DNA of 64,000 nt from Stappia sp. WLB 29. Lineage in GTDB: Bacteria; Pseudomonadota; Alphaproteobacteria; Rhizobiales; Stappiaceae. The notes under the pieces are model-generated. The model was not told the origin of the DNA. It saw only the letters and a program-made list of their open reading frames with translations, and did no database searches. This document shows, one piece after another, positions 44,722 to 53,935 of this stretch (position 1 is its first letter; every line of letters begins with the position of its first letter). The DNA lies in NCBI RefSeq assembly GCF_023507705.1, contig NZ_JALBGD010000004.1:1-64000 (forward strand). Direction: 5' to 3'. Both the position numbers and the translations under genes were made by a program.

Positions 44722-45288
44722 ATGTCCGCAAAGACCGCCCTCATCGTCGTCGACGTCCAGGAATCCTTCCGCCACCGGCCCTACTTCCGCGAGGACGGGC
44801 TCGGCCTCTATCTGGAGCGCCAGCAGGCGCTGATCGACGGCGCCGCCGCCGCCGGCATCCCGATGGTGCAGATCTTCCATGTGGAGGAGACCGGCCCGTT
44901 CGCAGAAAGCTCGGGCTTCGTCGTGCCGCTCGCCCCGCTGCGCCTTGCCGCCGACGCGGTCTTCCGCAAGCGGCGCCACAGCGCGCTGGTCGGCAGCGGC
45001 CTCGACGTCTGGCTGACCGAGCGCGGCATCCGCCGGCTGATCGTCTCGGGCATCCGCACCGAGCAGTGCTGCGAGACCACGACGCGCCATGCCTCGGATC
45101 TCGGATACGAGGTCGATTTCGTCGGCGAGGCGACGCTGACCTTCCCGATGGTCGATGCGGCGGGGCGCGAGTGGAGCGCCGCCGAGATCCGCGCCCGCAG
45201 CGAGTTGGTGCTCGCCGGCCGCTTCGCCCGCATCGCCACGGTGGAGGAGGCGCTTTCCGCCGCCACGGCCGGCCGGCTCGCCGCATGA
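44722..45288 (+). CDS. Isochorismatase-like cysteine hydrolase
   Basis: A 188-residue member with the triad Asp11 (VVDVQESF), Lys83 (VFRKRRHS) and Cys116 (GIRTEQCC). Family enzymes hydrolyse amides such as nicotinamide, biuret or N-carbamoyl compounds, so an amidase is more likely than a true isochorismatase. AGGAG lies 8 nt before ATG. The stop overlaps the next gene's ATG by 4 bp, which couples it to the GlxA-type regulator. Confidence 0.88.
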   Translation: MSAKTALIVVDVQESFRHRPYFREDGLGLYLERQQALIDGAAAAGIPMVQIFHVEETGPFAESSGFVVPLAPLRLAADAVFRKRRHSALVGSGLDVWLTERGIRRLIVSGIRTEQCCETTTRHASDLGYEVDFVGEATLTFPMVDAAGREWSAAEIRARSELVLAGRFARIATVEEALSAATAGRLAA

Positions 45289-46286
45289 CCGAGGCAGCGC
45301 GCGTGCGGACCATACCTGTCTTCGTGGTGGTTCCCCCGCGCGCGCTGCTGCTCGACATCGCCGGCCCGGTCGAGGTGCTGCGCAAGGCCAACATGGAGCA
45401 GGCGCGGCTGTGCTTCGACGTCGCCTATGTCGGCCCGTCGGAGAGTGTCACCAGTTCCGTCGGCCTTGCCGTTGCCGGCATCGCGCCGCTGCCCGATACC
45501 CTGCCGGACGGGGCGATGGTGGTGGTCTCGGGCGCGGCCGACAGGCCGCTCGGCAGCGAGACCGACACGCGCAGGGACGACGCGCCGCTGGAAGCGGAGA
45601 TCGCCGACTGGCTGCGCCGGGCGGTGCGCCCCGGCATCCGGCTGGTGACGATTTGTTCTGGCGCGCTGCTTGCCGCCCGTGCCGGCCTGCTGGAAGGGTG
45701 CGAGTGCACCACCCATCACGCGGCGATCGAGGACCTGCGCCGCGCCGCGCCCACCGCGCGGGTGCGCGACAACCGCCTGTTCGTGGAGGACGGCGAGCGG
45801 CTGACCAGCGCCGGCATCACCGCCGGCATCGATCTCATGCTGGCCATCGTCGCGCGCGAGGCCGGCCACGACGTGGCGCTGGCGGTCGCGCGCTATCTCG
45901 TCGTCTATCTGCGGCGCGGCGGCGCCGACCCGCAGCTGTCGCCCTGGCTGGAGGGGCGCAACCACATCCACCCCGCCATCCACCGGGTGCAGGACGCGGT
46001 CGCCGGCGATCCGGCCCGCGCCTGGACCGTCGCGGCGCTCGCCCGCCTTGCCGCCACCAGCCCGCGCAATCTCTCGCGCCTGTTCAACGAGCATACCGGG
46101 CTGAGCGTCACCGAGTTCGTCAACCGCATGCGCATCGCGCTGGCGCGCGAGATGGTGCTTGGCTCGCGGCTCGACATGGAGGAGATCGCCGCCAGAGCCG
46201 GCTTTTCCTCCGCCCGCCAGTTCCGCCGGGCCTGGAACCGGCTGCATCCCGCCTCGCCGACCAGCCTGCGCGCCGCCGCCTCCTGA
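45285..46286 (+). CDS. GlxA family transcriptional regulator (DJ-1-like domain plus AraC HTH)
   Basis: A 333-residue protein. The N-terminal DJ-1/PfpI-like domain (FVVVPPRALLLDIAGPVEVL, TICSGALLAARAGLLEG, TTHHA) serves as sensor. The C-terminal AraC-type HTH pair is TVAALARLAATSPRNLSRLFNEHTGLSVTEFVNRMRI and MEEIAARAGFSSARQFRRAWNRLHPASPTSLR. It probably activates the coupled isochorismatase-like gene. The gene ends 12 bp before a MITE-like insertion. Confidence 0.9.
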   Translation: MTEAARVRTIPVFVVVPPRALLLDIAGPVEVLRKANMEQARLCFDVAYVGPSESVTSSVGLAVAGIAPLPDTLPDGAMVVVSGAADRPLGSETDTRRDDAPLEAEIADWLRRAVRPGIRLVTICSGALLAARAGLLEGCECTTHHAAIEDLRRAAPTARVRDNRLFVEDGERLTSAGITAGIDLMLAIVAREAGHDVALAVARYLVVYLRRGGADPQLSPWLEGRNHIHPAIHRVQDAVAGDPARAWTVAALARLAATSPRNLSRLFNEHTGLSVTEFVNRMRIALAREMVLGSRLDMEEIAARAGFSSARQFRRAWNRLHPASPTSLRAAAS

Positions 46287-46297
46287 GGCGGGGCGGC

Positions 46298-46535
46298 CTA
46301 GGTCGTGGACTCATAATTGTGCCGGAAACGGCGTCTGGCCCGGCAATGATATGCCAGGAGGAGCGTGATGGCCGGGGCAGGTCCCCCGGCCGAGCGGTCC
46401 GACGCCGCAGATCGAAGTCGGGCCGACGAGCATCGCAAGACCTTGAAAACCGGACGGTTTCCTGCGGACTTGCTCCTTGTATCCGATCAGGTTCGGGCAG
46501 ACCGTTTCCGGCACAATTATGAGTCCACGACCTAG
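46298..46535. mobile_element. MITE-like element, 34-bp perfect terminal inverted repeats
   Basis: Left end 46298-46331 and right end 46502-46535 are exact reverse complements over 34 bp, starting CTAGGTCGTGGACTCATAAT. The outer CTAG at both ends may be the duplicated target, as expected of IS5-family (IS427-like, YTAR) or related transposition. The 170-bp interior has no transposase motif but does contain a GC-rich hairpin (GGCCGGGG/CCCCCGGCC). It lies between two convergent genes; the right CTAG supplies the TAG stop of the kinase gene, so neither gene is broken. A non-autonomous element moved by a transposase elsewhere is the simplest reading. Confidence 0.85.
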
Positions 46536-47560
46536 AGCGCGTGCGGCCGCCCTTCGGCGATCTCCAGCGCCCTGAGCGCGAAGCGCTCGGCGAGCGGCGC
46601 AAGCTTCGCCGCCTCCGGGTCGGAGGCATTGCCGAGCCGCGCCCGCTCGGCGATGCCGACGAAGATGACGGCGAAGCGGTAGAGCGCGAAGGCCTTGTGG
46701 AAGGGCAGGAGCGGCGGCGCGCCGGGAGCGGCCTGCATGTAGCGGGCGACGAACTCGTCTTCGCGCGGCAGCTGCATCGCGGCAAGGTCGATGCCCAGCA
46801 GCCCGCCATATTCCTCCGGCGCCGTGTGCCAGGGCATGCAGCAGAAACCGAGATCGGCCAGCGGATGGCCGAGCGTCGACAGCTCCCAGTCGAGGATCGC
46901 CACCACCTTGGGCTGGCTCGGGTGGAACATCAGGTTGCCGAGCCGGAAATCGCCATGGCACAGCGACACGCGTTCGTCGTCCGCCGGCCGGTTGGCGCTC
47001 AGCCAGTCGAACAGCGCCTCGATTGGGGGGATGGGCGCCAGCTCCGACTGGCGGTACTGCCGATCCCAGCGGCTGATCTGCCGCTCGAAATAGTTGCCCG
47101 GCTTGCCGTAGTCGCCAAGGCCGACCTCCTCCGGCACGAGGGCGTGCATCGCCGCCATCGCCTCGGCCGCCGCCATCCAGATGGCGCGGCGCTCGCCGGC
47201 GGGGAGCTCCTGCAAAGAGGTGTCGGTGAAGACGCGGCCCTCGACCCGTTCCATCAGGTAGAACGGCGTGCCGATCACCTCGGCATCCTCGCAATAGAGC
47301 ACCGGGCGCGGCACCGGCACGCCGGTCGGCGCCAGCGCCTGCAGCACCCGGTATTCCCGGTCGATGGCATGGGCCCCGCGCAGGATCGGCCCGCCCGGCT
47401 GCTTGCGCAGCACGTAGCGCTCAGGCCCCCGGTCGAGGAAGAAGGACGGGTTGGACTGGCCGCCGCCGATCCGCTCCAGCGTTATCCCCGTTTCCGCGGG
47501 GCCGAGGTCGGCATCGAGCCGCGCGGCGAGCCTCCCGACGTCGAAGCCGGGTCCGCTCAT
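46532..47560 (-). CDS. Phosphotransferase (APH-like kinase), ACAD10/11 or LvaA type
   Basis: A 342-residue protein-kinase-like phosphotransferase: IGGGQSNPSFFLD and YVLRKQPGG (nucleotide-binding lobe), HALV region, then CHGDFRLGNLMFH (catalytic Asp and Asn) and AILDWELSTLGHP (metal-binding Asp). In human ACAD10/11 such a kinase domain is fused to an acyl-CoA dehydrogenase, and in Pseudomonas LvaA phosphorylates a 4-hydroxyacyl-CoA. Here it follows the dehydrogenase with a 4-bp overlap, so the same chemistry is inferred. The stop codon lies in the CTAG at the end of the MITE. Confidence 0.9.
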   Translation of the reverse strand: MSGPGFDVGRLAARLDADLGPAETGITLERIGGGQSNPSFFLDRGPERYVLRKQPGGPILRGAHAIDREYRVLQALAPTGVPVPRPVLYCEDAEVIGTPFYLMERVEGRVFTDTSLQELPAGERRAIWMAAAEAMAAMHALVPEEVGLGDYGKPGNYFERQISRWDRQYRQSELAPIPPIEALFDWLSANRPADDERVSLCHGDFRLGNLMFHPSQPKVVAILDWELSTLGHPLADLGFCCMPWHTAPEEYGGLLGIDLAAMQLPREDEFVARYMQAAPGAPPLLPFHKAFALYRFAVIFVGIAERARLGNASDPEAAKLAPLAERFALRALEIAEGRPHAL

Positions 47561-48762
47561 TCTCCGGTCTCCCAGCGCCAGGCGTCGCGCCCGTCCTTTT
47601 CCAGGTGCCGGTAGAGCACCATCTTGTGCACCTCGTCCGCGCCGTCGACCAGCCGCGCCTGGCGGGCGTAGCGGTAGATCCATTCCAGCACGGTGTCCTT
47701 GGAATAGCCGCGCGCGCCGTTGATCTGGATCGCCGTGTCGGCCGCCTTGTGCAGCAGGTTGGCGACATGCACCTTGGCCATCGAGACTTCCTTCTGGGCG
47801 TAGCCGCCCCGGTCGATCTCCCAGGCTGCCTTCATCACCAGCATGCGGCCGATCTCGATCTGCATCGCCAGTTCGCCGAGCATCACCTGCACGCTCTCGC
47901 GGTCGGCCAGCCGCACGCCGAAGCCCATCCGCTTCGAGGCGTAGTCGCGGGCGATCTCGACGCAGCGCTTCGACAGGCCGAGCCAGCGCATGCAGTGGGT
48001 CAGCCGCGCCGGCCCGAGCCGCGTCTGCGTCGCCTTGAGGCCCCGTCCCTCGCCGATCAGCACGTTCTCCGCCGGGATGCGCAGCCCGTCGAAGCGCAGC
48101 TCGCAATGCCCGCCATGCTCCTCCGGTCCCATGATCGGGATGCGCCGGACGATCTCCCAGCCCGGCTGGTCGCGGTGGAACAGGAAGGCGGTGTGCCCGG
48201 CCCGCGCATCGTCCGAGGTGCGGGCGATCAGCACGAAATGCGCCGCCTCCTCCGCGCCGGTGATGAACCACTTGTGCCCGGTGACCACATAGTCGTCGCC
48301 CTCGCGCACGGCGCGGGTCTGCATCATGCCGGGGTCGGAGCCGCCGCCCGGATGCGGCTCGGTCATCACGAAGGCGGAGCGCACCTTGCCCTGCGCGATC
48401 GGCGCCAGCCACCGCTCCTTCTGCTCCGGCGTGCCGAGCGCCTCCAGCATCATCATGTTGCCGTCGTCGGGCGCGGCGGAGTTGAAGACGACCGGCCCGA
48501 AGATCGACCGGTTCATCTCCTCGTAGCACACGGCCATGCCCATCTTGCCGACGCCGCGCCCGCCGTTCTCGGGCGACAGCTGCAGGCACCACAGGCCCTG
48601 CTCGCGGGCCTTGGCGCGCATCGTCTCCAGCACGCTAGGTGCGATGTTCTCGTGCGCGTCGTAGGACGCCGGATCGCTCTCCAGCGGGATCAGGTGCTCC
48701 TCGACGAAGGCGGCGATCTCGGCGCGCAGGCCGGCGATCTCGGGGGATAGGGTGAAATCCAT
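47557..48762 (-). CDS. Acyl-CoA dehydrogenase, ACAD10/11 or LvaC type
   Basis: A 401-residue FAD enzyme. The N-terminal helical domain is followed by SAFVMTEPHPGGGSDPGMMQTRA and HKWFITGAEEA (FAD and substrate contacts), and the C-terminal domain includes INGARGYSKDTVLEWIYR and RLVDGADEVHKM. The position of the usual catalytic Glu is Asp (VDG), as is normal for the ACAD10/11-like group. With the coupled kinase it may turn a 4-phosphoacyl-CoA into a 3-hydroxyacyl-CoA. GAGGG precedes ATG 48762. The remnant of an SDR gene lies just upstream. Confidence 0.92.
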   Translation of the reverse strand: MDFTLSPEIAGLRAEIAAFVEEHLIPLESDPASYDAHENIAPSVLETMRAKAREQGLWCLQLSPENGGRGVGKMGMAVCYEEMNRSIFGPVVFNSAAPDDGNMMMLEALGTPEQKERWLAPIAQGKVRSAFVMTEPHPGGGSDPGMMQTRAVREGDDYVVTGHKWFITGAEEAAHFVLIARTSDDARAGHTAFLFHRDQPGWEIVRRIPIMGPEEHGGHCELRFDGLRIPAENVLIGEGRGLKATQTRLGPARLTHCMRWLGLSKRCVEIARDYASKRMGFGVRLADRESVQVMLGELAMQIEIGRMLVMKAAWEIDRGGYAQKEVSMAKVHVANLLHKAADTAIQINGARGYSKDTVLEWIYRYARQARLVDGADEVHKMVLYRHLEKDGRDAWRWETGE

Positions 48763-48770
48763 GAATGCCC

Positions 48771-48850
48771 TCACAATCCTGAAACCGGATGTCCGCCGTC
48801 CACCGCGACGACCGAGCCCGTCAGTAGGCGGACCGGTCGCTGGCCAGCAG
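48771..48850 (-). pseudogene. C-terminal scar of a short-chain dehydrogenase
   Basis: Read on the minus strand, LLASDRSAY in one frame and LTGSVVAVDGGHPVSGL followed by a stop in another, one nucleotide apart, give the standard SDR C-terminus. Everything upstream of it is missing before aspA. An SDR gene was once the first member of the dehydrogenase/kinase operon. Confidence 0.7.
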
Positions 48851-48941
48851 CAGCAGCGGCGAAGAATCCGGCATTGTTCGGCGTCTCTTATAGCCCGGGT
48901 ACAGCGCGCGGCGCGAATGCGATGGCTTGCGCGCCTTGTGC

Positions 48942-50324
<1,383 letters not shown>

Positions 50325-50375
50325 TCCGGTCTCCATTGCGCGGGTGCGCCCGCGTCTTTTCTAGGCTCAGGCAGA

Positions 50376-50407
50376 AAAGGAAAACGGGCCGCCTTGCGGC
50401 GGCCCGT
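50376..50407 (-). terminator. Intrinsic terminator between the symporter and aspA
   Basis: On the minus strand a 10-bp stem ACGGGCCGCC/GGCGGCCCGT with a GCAA tetraloop is followed by TTTCCTTTT. It starts 19 bp after the symporter stop. Confidence 0.85.
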
Positions 50408-50425
50408 CGCTCGTCGTGTCGCGGC

Positions 50426-51856
50426 TTACTTCCAGCGCGCGGGATCCCAGGCCTCCCGGTCGAGGTCGAGGTCGGGGAACTTCGCCGGATCGAAGATCGG
50501 GCGGGCGACGCCGGCTTTCAGCTGGGCGCGGAAGTCGTTGACCACGCGCATCGCCGTCGGGAACAGCATCAGGATGGCCACCAGGTTGACCAGCGCCAGC
50601 ACGCCCATCATCGGGTCGGAGAAGAAGAACACGGCCGTCGCGGACGGAGCCGCCGCGCCCATGAAGACGAGGCCGAGGATCAGCAGCCGCAGACCGTTCA
50701 GCGCCGTCTTGGAGTCGGTCATCGCCGCCAGCGCGTTCTCGCCCAGATAGACGTTGTAGATGATCGACGAGAAGGCGAAGAGCAGGATCGCCAGCGTCAG
50801 CGCGTAGCGCGACCAGTCGCCGAAATGGCTCGCCAGCGACTGCTGGGTCAGCACCACGCCGTCGATGCCTTCCGCGCCCGGCGTGTAGACGTCGCCGAGC
50901 AGGATCAGGAAGGCGGTGCAGGAGCAGATGACGATGGTGTCGATGAACACCGAGAAGGCCTGGGTGACGCCCTGGCTGACCGGGTGGCGCACCAATGCGG
51001 TCGCCGCCACGTTCGGGGCCGAGCCGAGGCCCGCCTCGTTGGAGAACAGGCCGCGGCGCAGGCCTTGCGCGATGGCAGCGCCCATGCCGCCGGCGATCGC
51101 TTCCTCGTAGCCGAAGGCGCTGGAGACGATGCGGGCGATCACGGAAGGGATCTCCTGGATGTTGAGCAGGATGGCGAGGACGGCAAGGCCCAGATAGCCG
51201 ATGGCCATGATCGGCACCACCACGTCCGCCGCCTTGGCGATGCGCTTGATGCCGCCGAAGATCACGAAGCCGGTGACGACGGTCAGGAAGGCACCGGTGA
51301 TCATCCGGTCGAGCCCGAGCGAATCCTGCACCGCGCCGGCGACCGTGTTGCCCTGGAAGGCGTTGAAGCCGAGGCCGAAGGCGGCCAGCAGGCAGATGGC
51401 GTAGACGATGGCCAGCCAGTTGTACTCGCGGCCGAGACCCCGGCGGATGTAGTCGGCCGGCCCGCCGCGGAAGGAGTGCTCGCCGTCCCTGCGCTTGTAG
51501 ACCTGCGCCAGCGTGCATTCGACCAGGCTGGTGGCCATGCCGACCAGCGCGATGCACCACATCCAGAACACTGCGCCCGGCCCGCCGAGCGTGATCGCCA
51601 CGGCGACGCCGGCGATGTTGCCGCCGCCCACGCGCCCGCCGACGGAGACCAGCAGCGCCTCGCGGGCGCTGATCGCGTTGGGATCGCTGTTCTGGTTGCG
51701 GCCCGAAAGCACGCGGAACATCCGGCCGAAGAACTCGACCTGGACGAAGCCGGACATGATGGTGATGAACACGCCGAACACGACCAGGATCGGGATCAGC
51801 GCCCAGCCCCAGGTCAGCGCGTCGACGTAACCGAACAGCGTATGCAGGAACTCCAT
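50426..51856 (-). CDS. Sodium:alanine symporter family protein (AGCS)
   Basis: A 476-residue membrane protein with about 11 helices. SVGGRVGGGNIAGVAVAITLGGPGAVFWMW is the AGCS signature region, and RRGLFSNEAGLGSAPNVAATA is the second. AGCS proteins import alanine, glycine or D-alanine with sodium; with asparaginase, racemase and aspartase next to it, another small amino acid could be the ligand. ATG 51856 has GGGAGGG at 6 nt. Two tandem 25-bp repeats that can each fold into a hairpin lie directly upstream. Confidence 0.93.
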   Translation of the reverse strand: MEFLHTLFGYVDALTWGWALIPILVVFGVFITIMSGFVQVEFFGRMFRVLSGRNQNSDPNAISAREALLVSVGGRVGGGNIAGVAVAITLGGPGAVFWMWCIALVGMATSLVECTLAQVYKRRDGEHSFRGGPADYIRRGLGREYNWLAIVYAICLLAAFGLGFNAFQGNTVAGAVQDSLGLDRMITGAFLTVVTGFVIFGGIKRIAKAADVVVPIMAIGYLGLAVLAILLNIQEIPSVIARIVSSAFGYEEAIAGGMGAAIAQGLRRGLFSNEAGLGSAPNVAATALVRHPVSQGVTQAFSVFIDTIVICSCTAFLILLGDVYTPGAEGIDGVVLTQQSLASHFGDWSRYALTLAILLFAFSSIIYNVYLGENALAAMTDSKTALNGLRLLILGLVFMGAAAPSATAVFFFSDPMMGVLALVNLVAILMLFPTAMRVVNDFRAQLKAGVARPIFDPAKFPDLDLDREAWDPARWK

Positions 51857-51870
51857 GTGACCCTCCCATT

Positions 51871-51920
51871 CACGACGAGCCCCGCTCGTCTCTTCCACGA
51901 CGAGCCCCGCTCGTCTCTTC
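51871..51920. repeat. Perfect tandem duplication, 2 x 25 bp, each with a hairpin
   Basis: Two identical adjacent copies (51871-51895 and 51896-51920) of a 25-mer beginning CACGACGAGCCCC. Each contains GACGAGC-CCC-GCTCGTC, a 7-bp stem with a 3-nt loop. It lies 15-64 bp before the symporter start codon, in its probable 5' leader. It may influence translation or merely be a replication slip. Confidence 0.9.
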
Positions 51921-52052
51921 CCAAGATGACGGGCCGCGCCCGCCTCAAGATTCTCCAAAGCTCCCGAAAACCTAAAGGTCTTCCGTCAAGGACCTGCCGG
52001 GCCGCCTCCCGGCCCATTCTGCAACAATAGGCTGCAGGCGGATCAGTCCCAA

Positions 52053-52099
52053 TTGCGCGAAATGAAGCGGACTGGTGCAATCTGGTGCATTTTGCGCAA
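52053..52099. promoter_or_regulatory. Inverted repeat TTGCGCGAAATG...CATTTTGCGCAA upstream of the symporter
   Basis: The 12-nt arms (52053-52064, 52088-52099) match in 11 of 12 positions. Between them, on the minus strand, lie two direct copies of TGCACCAG. The site is 197-243 bp before the symporter ATG and just after the asparaginase stop, so the symporter probably also has its own regulated promoter. A related GCGCGAAAAATGCATC lies upstream of the XRE gene (near 53910). Confidence 0.45.
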
Positions 52100-52133
52100 C
52101 ATATCGCCTCCGAACGGCATCCGCGCCGTCCCG

Positions 52134-53018
52134 TCAGTCCGACAGCTCCAGCCACAGACGCGCCAGCGCCGCCTCCGCCGTTTCCGGGCCGCCGTTCTCC
52201 AACCCTGCGCGCCACAGCATGGCGCCTGCGGCATAGGAGCCGGGCGACAACCCGCCTTCCTCGCACTGGCTGATCGCGCGGATGCGGCAGCCGCGCCGCA
52301 CCGCCTGCGCGAGCGCCGTTTCCAGTTCCGGGTCGGCCATCGCCGTGCCGGCGCCGTAGACCCGCAGCACCGCCCCGTCGAGTGCGGCCAGCGCTCCGGC
52401 CAGCGCGCCGGCCGGCAGGCCCGGCGACAGCGTCAGGATCGCCAGCCGCCTGTCGGCGAAGCGGCGCCGGCGATAGGGGCCGGCAAGCGGGGCCTGCGGC
52501 ACGGAGCGGAAGGCGTCGGCCTCCTGCGAATTGTGCTTCACCAGTCCGGCGGCCTGCAGGATCTCGCCGTTGAAGGCGAGCCGCACCCCGGCCGGCCCCT
52601 CGCGCACCGCATCCAGTGCCAGCTTCAGGTTGCCTTCTGCATCGCCTCCGGTGCCGAGCGGCTGCATCGATCCGCACAGCAGCACCGGCAGCGGCAAGCC
52701 GGCCAGCGCCTGCGCCAGCGCCGCGCCGGTGAAGGCCATCGTGTCGGTGCCGTGGGTGATGATGACACTCGCCCGTCCCGGCATGTCCGCGCAGCGGGCG
52801 GCGAAGGTGTCGATGACCTCGAGCATTCGGTTCCAATGGTCCGGGCCGATGGCCGAACTGTCGACCAGCGGGTCGAAGACATGCAGCGTCAGCCGGGCGT
52901 CCGCCGGCGCCATCCGGCGTGCCGCCGCCTCGACCAGGCCTTTGGCCGGCGCCAGCCCGTTCGGGCCGGGCGCCATGCCGATGGTGCCGCCGGTATGGAT
53001 CAGCAGGATCTCGGCCAT
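52134..53018 (-). CDS. L-asparaginase
   Basis: A 294-residue asparaginase/glutaminase family enzyme. The first catalytic Thr is Thr12 in HTGGTIG, and the second motif THGTDTMAFTG gives Thr91/Asp92, the hydroxyl/carboxyl relay. It hydrolyses asparagine to aspartate and ammonia. No signal peptide is seen, so it is the cytoplasmic type, somewhat shorter than the usual 320-330 residues at the C-terminus. It starts 2 bp after the racemase stop, implying one transcript. Confidence 0.92.
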   Translation of the reverse strand: MAEILLIHTGGTIGMAPGPNGLAPAKGLVEAAARRMAPADARLTLHVFDPLVDSSAIGPDHWNRMLEVIDTFAARCADMPGRASVIITHGTDTMAFTGAALAQALAGLPLPVLLCGSMQPLGTGGDAEGNLKLALDAVREGPAGVRLAFNGEILQAAGLVKHNSQEADAFRSVPQAPLAGPYRRRRFADRRLAILTLSPGLPAGALAGALAALDGAVLRVYGAGTAMADPELETALAQAVRRGCRIRAISQCEEGGLSPGSYAAGAMLWRAGLENGGPETAEAALARLWLELSD

Positions 53019-53020
53019 CG

Positions 53021-53779
53021 TCACCCCGCCTGCTGCAGCACGGCCGGTGCCGGCATCGCCCGCCGCGCCAGCGCGTCGGCGACGAGATCGGTGACGTCGA
53101 CCAGCTGCTTGTCCGTCTCGATGTCGGCGATCAGCGGCAGCTCGGTGCAGGCCAGCAGCACCGCGTCGGCGTCGAGGCCGGCCACCAGCTCGGCAAGGCG
53201 CGGGCGCAAGGCAGCATGGCCGCTGCCCAGCCGCTTCACGTCCTCGATCAGCCGGTGCAGCGCGGCCGCATCGCCCGGCAGCTCCACCTCGACCTGCTGC
53301 GGCAGGTCGCGATAGGCCGACCATGCGTCCATTGCGGTCACCGGCCCGGCGCCGAGCAGCGCCAGCTTGCGCGTGCCGCTGCGGGCGATCCAGTCGGCAA
53401 GCACGTCCTGGAACGAGACCAGCTCAGCGGCAAGGCCGAGCTCGGCGATGCGCGGGGCGTACCAGTTCAGCGTGTTGCAGGCGATGGCATAGGCCTCGAC
53501 CTGCGGCGCCACGAGGTCGAGCGTCTCGCGCATCGCCGCCCACACGGCGGCATCGTTGGCGGCAAGGTCCATCGACAGGCCGAGCCGCGGCTCGGACACG
53601 ACGACGACGCGCGGCGCGTCGAGATCGCCGCGAAACGCTTCGCCCATCAGCTGCTGGTTGCGCGTCAGCACCTTGGCCCACAGGTCGAGCCCGGCCTCCG
53701 GTCCCGAGCCGGCGATGATGCCGAGGCTCGCCCGCCGGGGCTCCGCGCCGGTGGTCGTTCGGCCGGTGTCGTTCTGCAT
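53021..53779 (-). CDS. Aspartate/glutamate racemase family protein
   Basis: A 252-residue PLP-independent racemase. LGIIAGSGPEAGLDLW opens the first half. The two catalytic cysteines are Cys101 in AIACNTLN and Cys211 in LLACTELPL, so both protonation directions are available. It probably interconverts D- and L-aspartate. With the asparaginase it lets the cell use D-Asp/D-Asn from cell walls or surroundings via aspartase. GAGG precedes ATG 53779. It heads the operon and is divergent from the XRE regulator over 156 bp. Confidence 0.9.
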   Translation of the reverse strand: MQNDTGRTTTGAEPRRASLGIIAGSGPEAGLDLWAKVLTRNQQLMGEAFRGDLDAPRVVVVSEPRLGLSMDLAANDAAVWAAMRETLDLVAPQVEAYAIACNTLNWYAPRIAELGLAAELVSFQDVLADWIARSGTRKLALLGAGPVTAMDAWSAYRDLPQQVEVELPGDAAALHRLIEDVKRLGSGHAALRPRLAELVAGLDADAVLLACTELPLIADIETDKQLVDVTDLVADALARRAMPAPAVLQQAG

Positions 53780-53935
53780 CCCTCGTCTCCGCGATGGTTC
53801 GGTGCCGGTGGTCGGCGCCTTGGCGCAAGGTGCCTGCCTCGTTCCGCAAGGTGGTTGACCGCGGCCGCCTCCGGCAATTATGCAATTGAGTGAGAACCGG
53901 CGCTTTCGGGCGCGAAAAATGCATCAAAGCGCGCC

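Noticed and set aside
46298-46535. Possible transposase fragment or small gene in the inverted-repeat element
   Set aside because: Neither strand of the 170-bp interior gives a DDE or other transposase motif; frames crossing it are neighbour read-through.
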